Origin: Fibrobacter sp. UBA1313
GTDB lineage: Bacteria; Fibrobacterota; Fibrobacteria; Fibrobacterales; Fibrobacteraceae
Direction: 5' to 3'
DNA length: 10,810 bases
Assembly (NCBI GenBank): GCA_002307115.1
Contig: DBTP01000022.1
Location: 4,945-15,754, forward strand
Both the position numbers and the translations under genes were made by a program. The notes beneath the pieces were generated by a model. That model was not told the origin of the DNA. It saw nothing but the letters and a program-made list of their open reading frames with translations, and made no database searches. This document shows positions 6,688-10,810 of this stretch, in pieces. Numbering within the stretch: position 1 is the first letter of the stretch; each line of letters begins with the position of its first letter.

Positions 6688-7491
6688 ATGAAACAAAAAA
6701 CAGAGACATTTCTTTTCTTGGTTTATTTTGCCGTTATAGCGTTGCTTTCAGTTTCTTCGTGCACTTACATTTCTACTAAAAGTTTATATCATACTTTTGA
6801 AAATGAAAACATCAATGTTGGATTCTTACCGGGATCTGTTATTGTGGATTCCGTCTCACAAAAGAGGCACATTAAGGGCCTTTTTTATAAGGGCGGAGAA
6901 AAACTTATCGTTATTTTTCACGGAAATTACGGAACGGTGAATAGTGAATTACTCGCTGCCAAACAGTTTGTAGCAAAAAACTATAGTGTGCTAGTTCCCG
7001 AATATCCTGGATTTGGAATGTCTAAAAGTTATGATGCCACGGAAAAAAACATTTATGCTGATTGTGCATCTCTTATCCGAAGCATTCAAAAAGAATTCAA
7101 TTTCAGCTCAAAGAATACTGTTTTATATGGTAGATCGCTAGGTGCCGCAGTTGCCATCGAAATGGCCATACAAAATCTTGGCGGTCAACTTATTTTAACA
7201 ACACCGTTCACTTCCATGAACGATATGTTTGTTTTTAATGGAGCCCCCTCTCTTTTCGTTTCCCTCATTAATAATCAACATTATGACAATTTGGAAAAAG
7301 CGAAAAAAATCACAATGCCCACGTTGATTATTGCGACCGATAAAGACCGAATCGTTCCGAGTAAAATGGCAAAAGTATTGGATCAAAATTTTGCAAACTC
7401 GACTTTGACGGTGATACATTCCAAAAGTCATGGGGCTATTTACAATTATTTCACAAAAGACACATGGTCCAAAATTCTAAACTTTCAATAA
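6688..7491 (+). CDS. Alpha/beta-hydrolase lipoprotein
   Basis: Serine hydrolase-fold protein of 267 residues, probably lipid-anchored. Residues 1-24 are a lipoprotein signal peptide, and VSSC ends a lipobox with Cys25 as the acylated residue. The fold landmarks follow: oxyanion strand and loop VIFHGNYGT (75-83); LVPEYPGFGMS (102-112); nucleophile elbow GRSLGA with Ser150; strand LILTTPFTS (168-176); acid loop IIATDKDRIVP with Asp220 likely; and catalytic His249 in SKSHGA. This resembles the Bem46/ABHD13-17 group of alpha/beta-hydrolases, whose substrates vary (esters, thioesters, peptides), so no substrate is assigned. The ATG at 6688 has GGGAG three nt upstream, a slightly short spacing. The frame is open back to a TTG at 6538, which would give a 317-residue form with an extra membrane segment. 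The gene is more AT-rich than its neighbours. It is convergent with lpxK and separated from it by 164 nt. Confidence 0.85.
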   Translation: MKQKTETFLFLVYFAVIALLSVSSCTYISTKSLYHTFENENINVGFLPGSVIVDSVSQKRHIKGLFYKGGEKLIVIFHGNYGTVNSELLAAKQFVAKNYSVLVPEYPGFGMSKSYDATEKNIYADCASLIRSIQKEFNFSSKNTVLYGRSLGAAVAIEMAIQNLGGQLILTTPFTSMNDMFVFNGAPSLFVSLINNQHYDNLEKAKKITMPTLIIATDKDRIVPSKMAKVLDQNFANSTLTVIHSKSHGAIYNYFTKDTWSKILNFQ

Positions 7492-7511
7492 TCTACGTGC
7501 CGAAAGACTCA

Positions 7512-7613
7512 GGAAAATCGGTTCATTATATTCATTACTTCGCTCATCTTTCGCCACATTCATGCCATAGGCTTTCGCTTACAGTAGGAACGCCTTTCAC
7601 GGAAAAATCGGTT
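7512..7613. repeat. Imperfect short direct repeat between convergent genes
   Basis: GGAAAATCGGTT (7512-7523) and GGAAAAATCGGTT (7601-7613) are near-identical copies 89 nt apart, both followed by ATT/CAT-rich sequence. They lie in the 164-nt gap between the hydrolase and lpxK stops, where I find no clear terminator. Function is unknown and they may be chance or decayed remnants. Confidence 0.3.
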
Positions 7614-7655
7614 AATTCATCAATTTTATTTGCTCAAAGTAGCATTGTTTGAATT

Positions 7656-8495
7656 TCATAAATCGAGGTTTTTGTTAATATGTGCAAAGACAGCGTCTCG
7701 CATCATCACTTTTTGTTGGGCTACAAATACCAGTGGATTTTTCTGTAAAATCATTGGTAACCGAACCGCGTCCTTAGCGCTCATGATTATAGGTTCTCCC
7801 CGGGTAAGTTCACGGGCGACCCTTTTCGCAAAAAGGGAACTGTGATCCTTTAAAGCTATCTTTTGGCTCAGAATGATTCCCTTTTTTTTGAGATCCTCAA
7901 AGAAACGATTCGGCGAACCCAAGCCACACATGGCGATTGCTTTTTGCGGAGGCGCCATGCGTTCTTCATTCTCAATTTTGGTGATTAAAAAATCTACATC
8001 GGGGAATTCAAAAGCATTCCCACAAAGTAATGTGAGCGAAATATTCTGATGATCTTTTTCAAGACTTCGACATTTACCAGAGGGAATTAAATCCTGTATG
8101 GATTCTGCCCGCTCCCCCCAGCGCAAAGCTATTTTGTAGGCTCCTACTAGGCGACTATCTTCGAAGCCATCGTCACAGAGGAGAATATCGAATTTGCCAT
8201 CCAGTTCATGAGCAAGGCGATAACGATTGGTGCTGGGGAAAATGGAGACATTCGGTAATTGCTGCGCCAGCCATTGGGTCTCATCCCAAGCGATTTTATG
8301 AGTCAGGATGGCCACCGTTTTCCCTTTTCGAGTCCACTCGTTGGCGAGGAATTCACATAAAGGGGTTTTACCCGCCCCGCCGGCAAGGAACGCCCCGACA
8401 ACCACCAGTTTTGATTTTTGGAGAGGTTCTCCTGGGCGAAGCACCCACCCATGATGCCACTGGTACAAGGCCCGGTATAGTAGAGAGAACCACAT
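7656..8495 (-). CDS. lpxK: Tetraacyldisaccharide 4'-kinase (divergent, short)
   Basis: LpxK phosphorylates the 4' position of the tetraacyldisaccharide lipid A precursor at the inner face of the cytoplasmic membrane. The protein has 279 residues from the ATG at 8495, versus about 315-330 in typical family members. Using this start, the Walker A loop GAFLAGGAGKTP is at 34-45, the family DDGF motif at 108-111, MCGLGSPNRFFEDLKKKG at 189-206, and SAKDAVRLP near 239-247. The N-terminal membrane helix is short (WFSLLYRALYQW). The SRGYG-type and GDE motifs usually found after Walker A are not recognisable, and the usual LPxGPLRE segment reads IPSGKCRSLEK. An in-frame TTG at 8534 with AAGGGA seven nt upstream would add 13 polar residues. 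The ATG has no clear ribosome-binding site, so the start is unsettled. The gene lies after a terminator, so it needs its own promoter or read-through. Confidence 0.85.
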   Translation of the reverse strand: MWFSLLYRALYQWHHGWVLRPGEPLQKSKLVVVGAFLAGGAGKTPLCEFLANEWTRKGKTVAILTHKIAWDETQWLAQQLPNVSIFPSTNRYRLAHELDGKFDILLCDDGFEDSRLVGAYKIALRWGERAESIQDLIPSGKCRSLEKDHQNISLTLLCGNAFEFPDVDFLITKIENEERMAPPQKAIAMCGLGSPNRFFEDLKKKGIILSQKIALKDHSSLFAKRVARELTRGEPIIMSAKDAVRLPMILQKNPLVFVAQQKVMMRDAVFAHINKNLDL

Positions 8496-8497
8496 AT

Positions 8498-8529
8498 TTT
8501 GCAAATATAGGTTATGCCTGTTTGCAAAT
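8498..8529. repeat. Two copies of TTTGCAAAT at the lpxK start
   Basis: The 9-mer TTTGCAAAT occurs at 8498-8506 and 8521-8529, 23 nt apart. The first lies within a longer dyad, ATATTT-TGC-AAATAT (8494-8508), that overlaps the lpxK ATG. On the minus strand the copies overlap a possible -35 (TTGCCA) and -10 (TATATT), although their 19-nt spacing is long. This could be a paired operator for lpxK or chance in AT-rich DNA. Confidence 0.25.
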
Positions 8530-8581
8530 GGCAACAGAATATCCCTTGGGGGTAATCTAGACCGATTCTACATTCAACCAC

Positions 8582-8615
8582 AAAAAAATCCCGATGAAGA
8601 CTCATCAGGATTTTT
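8582..8615 (-). terminator. Intrinsic terminator of the carboxyltransferase gene
   Basis: A 14-bp stem (8602-8615 with 8584-8597) and a 4-nt loop lie about 20 nt after the stop at 8636. Read on the minus strand it is AAAAATCCTGATGA, loop GTCT, TCATCGGGATTTTT, ending in a run of seven T's. The single non-Watson-Crick position is a G-U wobble on the minus-strand RNA but a C-A mismatch on the plus strand, so it is built to act leftward. Confidence 0.9.
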
Positions 8616-8635
8616 CAATTTCTTTTGTAAGCTTA

Positions 8636-10216
8636 TTACTTAAGCGTACTCACCTGAACATCCCAGCTCTTGCCGTTGAGGGCAACGCGGTAGTTGTTCG
8701 TGCCAGCTACAGCCATGTTGGCGGTATTTGCCACTGGAGCGAGAGGAGCAGTAGCCGGAGCCGCAGGCTTCTTTTTCGGGACGCCAATCTTGCGATTGCC
8801 CTTGAGGAAGTCGATACCCTTGTTGCCACCCTTGGTGTCCAACGCACCCACGATAAAGATGTTTTCATCAGTCGTAGGGAGGTTGTTTTCTTCGAGGAGT
8901 TTCTTGGCTTTTGGAACGCCTGGTTCGAGAATATCAACAGGTTGCATCCCGGCGTGAGCTTTCGCAAATACAGGAAGCTTGAGTTGTTCTTCGGCAATTT
9001 TCACGAGTTCCGCATCCGGTTCCACAGGCGTCTTGCCAAAGTAACCGAGAAGCATTTTGCCATAACCGTCAGTCATCTTGGTCCAAGTATCTAGGCCTTT
9101 GCTCTTGTTTACGGTGTTGACGTAAGCTTGCTGGAAATAGAACTGAGATACTGGTGTCACGGACGAAGCAAAGCCACCGCGACGTACGCATTCAGCCATA
9201 TTTTCAATGACCTTGTCGTACAAATGGAAAGTTTTGGTTTCGCGCATCATGAGCGTGTTTGCAGTCAAAGCTCCACCAGGCATCGGGGAGAAAATCACGT
9301 CAGAAGAAATCTGGAGTGCTTCCGGTGGGAACTCGTAGTCCTTCATGCATTCGACAGCCACATTGTTCGCTTCCATGATCTTGTGAATGTTGTCATCCAC
9401 AATGCCATCGCCGAGAGCAAGTTTAAATTCCGTACCCTTGAGGGCGTGGTAAAGAGAGAAAAGATCCGGCTGAGAAGTACCACCAGAGAGTGGCTTGCGG
9501 GCGAGACAAACACCGTTACAGCCACCTTCAATAGCAGCGACATACTGAGCAACACCAGTACCGCAAGTATCGTGAGAATGCATACGAAGTTCCGCTTTAT
9601 CACCGAGAAGCTTGCGAGCTTCTTTGAACGTTTCGTAGACCTTTCTTGGATTGGACGTGCCAGAAGCATCCTTAAAGCAAACGGAATCAAACGGAAGTCC
9701 GGAATCCAAAATGGCGCGAAGCGTCTTGATGTAGAAAGCGGGGTCATGAGCACCGGTGCAACCCAAAGGGAGTTCCATCATGGTGATCACCACTTCGTGT
9801 TCCAGACCGGCATTCTTGATGCACTGGCCAGAATAGATGAGGTTGTTGACGTCGTTCAAGGCATCGAAGTTGCGGATACGCGTCATGCCATGCTTTTTGA
9901 ACATCTTCGCATGGAGATCGATCATGTCCTTAGGCTGGGCAGACAAGGCCACCACGTTGATACCGCGAGCAAGCGTCTGCAAGCGAGCCTCCGGGCCAGC
10001 GACACGACGGAATTCATCCATCATATCAAAGGCATCTTCGCCACAGTTCTGATAAAGAGCCTGGAAACGAGCGCCACCACCTGCCTCAAAGTGAGTAATT
10101 CCCGCAGCGCGAGCTGCTTCCACGGCAGGCATAAAATCCTTAGTAAATACACGAGCTCCAAAAATAGACTGAAATCCATCACGGAAACTGGTGTCTTGGA
10201 AAATGATTTTTTTCAT
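8636..10216 (-). CDS. Pyruvate carboxylase subunit B / oxaloacetate decarboxylase alpha-type carboxyltransferase, no biotin domain
   Basis: Carboxyltransferase that moves CO2 between carboxybiotin and pyruvate/oxaloacetate. The ATG at 10216 (AGGA about 8 nt upstream) gives 526 residues. An in-frame start further upstream at 10258 would run through the probable promoter. The HMGL-like TIM barrel spans about 1-280: QDTSFRDGFQS (7-17) with the metal-ligand Asp, FKDASG (181-186) with Lys182 as the likely carboxylated lysine, HSHD (213-216) metal histidines, and KPLSGGTSQPD (241-251). The conserved carboxylase domain follows with SPMPGGALTANT at 310-321. After a Lys/Pro/Ala linker (480-495) the chain ends NNYRVALNGKSWDVQVSTLK, the short strand pair that normally precedes the biotinyl domain, and no AMKM site is present. 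The biotin carrier must be a separate protein. Whether it works as a carboxylase subunit or a Na+-pumping decarboxylase cannot be decided here. It is followed by a strong terminator and lies 73 nt downstream of rpe. Confidence 0.93.
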   Translation of the reverse strand: MKKIIFQDTSFRDGFQSIFGARVFTKDFMPAVEAARAAGITHFEAGGGARFQALYQNCGEDAFDMMDEFRRVAGPEARLQTLARGINVVALSAQPKDMIDLHAKMFKKHGMTRIRNFDALNDVNNLIYSGQCIKNAGLEHEVVITMMELPLGCTGAHDPAFYIKTLRAILDSGLPFDSVCFKDASGTSNPRKVYETFKEARKLLGDKAELRMHSHDTCGTGVAQYVAAIEGGCNGVCLARKPLSGGTSQPDLFSLYHALKGTEFKLALGDGIVDDNIHKIMEANNVAVECMKDYEFPPEALQISSDVIFSPMPGGALTANTLMMRETKTFHLYDKVIENMAECVRRGGFASSVTPVSQFYFQQAYVNTVNKSKGLDTWTKMTDGYGKMLLGYFGKTPVEPDAELVKIAEEQLKLPVFAKAHAGMQPVDILEPGVPKAKKLLEENNLPTTDENIFIVGALDTKGGNKGIDFLKGNRKIGVPKKKPAAPATAPLAPVANTANMAVAGTNNYRVALNGKSWDVQVSTLK

Positions 10217-10257
10217 ACTGTTTTTCCTGTGGGGAATCACCCCGGATCTATGATTCA

Positions 10258-10286
10258 ATAATGTGGGTCAAATATAGATTTTTCAA
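10258..10286 (-). promoter_or_regulatory. Candidate promoter for the carboxyltransferase gene
   Basis: On the minus strand, TTGAAA (10286-10281, 5/6) is followed after 17 nt by CATTAT (10263-10258, 4/6), placed just past the rpe stop. The leader would be about 35 nt and includes a small GGGG-TGATT-CCCC hairpin directly before the AGGA ribosome-binding site. This suggests the gene can be transcribed independently of rpe. Confidence 0.4.
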
Positions 10287-10289
10287 TCG

Positions 10290-10810
10290 TTAGAGTGGAG
10301 CCACCTGATGCGTAAATTCACGGCAAGTGGCCTCTGGATTCGAGGTGCCGAAAATAGCGCTCCCCACCACAAAAACATTCGCTCCGGCTTGTTGCGCTTG
10401 CCCAATATTGTCCAATTTGATTCCGCCATCTATTTGAATGTTCATTTGGGGACGGAGTTTGCGGAGTGTGCGCACTTTTTCGAGGGTATAGGGGATAAGG
10501 CTCTGACCGCCAAATCCCGGATTTACAGACATGACCAAGACCATATCTACAATATCCAAAACATTAAGGATACTTTCCAAAGGAGTCGCTGGATTCAGGG
10601 AGACTGCCGGATGACAACCCAATTCGCGGATGCGGTGGAGCAGACGATCCAAATGATTCGTGGTTTCCACTTGTACGGTAATAATAGAGGCACCCGCCTT
10701 GGCGAATTCATCTACGTAACTTTCCGGATTAGAAATCATCAGATGACAATCTAGGGGAAGTTTGGTTCCCTTGTGGATGGAAGCCGATACACCGGGGCCA
10801 AAACTAATGT
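10290..10810 (-). CDS. rpe: Ribulose-phosphate 3-epimerase, 5' end outside window
   Basis: Cytoplasmic TIM-barrel enzyme that interconverts ribulose-5-phosphate and xylulose-5-phosphate in the pentose phosphate pathway. The frame is open to the window edge (173 codons visible), so roughly the first 40-45 residues, including the usual start and the HVDVMDG strand, are missing. Diagnostic motifs are visible: ISFGPGVSASIHK at the edge; PLDCHLMISNPE with metal-ligand His at 10745-10743; MSVNPGFGGQSLIP, the conserved loop after strand 6; IQIDGGIKLDN with the catalytic Asp; and the phosphate-binding FVVGSAIFG near the C-terminus. Its stop lies 73 nt before the carboxyltransferase start with a promoter-like sequence between, so co-transcription is possible but not required. 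The internal ATG at 10739 is not the real start because the conserved LDCHL just upstream is in frame. Confidence 0.97.
   Translation of the reverse strand, partial: ISFGPGVSASIHKGTKLPLDCHLMISNPESYVDEFAKAGASIITVQVETTNHLDRLLHRIRELGCHPAVSLNPATPLESILNVLDIVDMVLVMSVNPGFGGQSLIPYTLEKVRTLRKLRPQMNIQIDGGIKLDNIGQAQQAGANVFVVGSAIFGTSNPEATCREFTHQVAPL

Noticed and set aside
7464..7652. Small plus-strand frame (62 codons) across the hydrolase-lpxK gap
   Set aside because: It begins inside the hydrolase gene without a ribosome-binding site and shows no protein-like pattern; the gap holds only a weak direct repeat.
9128..10261. A 377-codon open frame on the plus strand opposite the carboxyltransferase
   Set aside because: It lies wholly antisense to a gene with clear family motifs, has no ribosome-binding site or recognisable domain, and its His/Arg/Ser-rich composition is that of a shadow frame.

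Overview
The window looks like chromosomal DNA of a Gram-negative, outer-membrane-bearing bacterium. It carries lpxK (lipid A synthesis), glmM and glmS (UDP-GlcNAc supply), a lipoprotein and exported proteins. Several features fit Fibrobacter or a close relative in the Fibrobacterota/Bacteroidota/Chlorobi group: the form of GlmM (SVSGIRG start, TASHNPLEWNALKFL active site), a PycB/OadA-like carboxyltransferase without a biotin domain, and an exported protein with a 'FDLTGRKI' tail resembling type IX secretion tails. The lineage is an inference from protein style, not a database match.

Right-to-left block 1 (1-4147, minus strand): glmM, glmS and scpA form a tight operon. glmM and glmS are 25 nt apart, and glmS and scpA share the sequence TAATG. 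GlmS makes glucosamine-6-phosphate and GlmM turns it into glucosamine-1-phosphate for peptidoglycan and lipid A. ScpA is the kleisin of the Smc-ScpAB chromosome condensation complex and runs off the left edge without its stop codon.

Central block (4281-7491): five small single-gene units sit on strictly alternating strands. They are an exported protein with a T9SS-like tail (+), a 68-residue KTSC-domain protein (-), a class I glutamine amidotransferase-like protein (+), an 80-residue orphan (-), and an alpha/beta-hydrolase lipoprotein (+). Convergent neighbours almost touch (5-nt gap, 4-nt overlap), and divergent neighbours are separated by promoter-bearing gaps. This is the accessory-looking part of the window. 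I see no transposase, integrase, CRISPR array, tRNA or rRNA.

Right-to-left block 2 (7656-10810, minus strand): rpe (ribulose-5-phosphate 3-epimerase, 5' end cut off by the window), then a pyruvate carboxylase B/oxaloacetate decarboxylase alpha-type subunit that ends just before the place where a biotin domain would begin. A strong intrinsic terminator follows, then a short and divergent lpxK. The most reliable calls are glmS, glmM, scpA, rpe, the carboxyltransferase and the terminator. I did not find a convincing new multi-gene system; the best leads are the orphan 80-residue protein, the dual-start hydrolase and the trans-acting biotin carrier implied by the carboxyltransferase.
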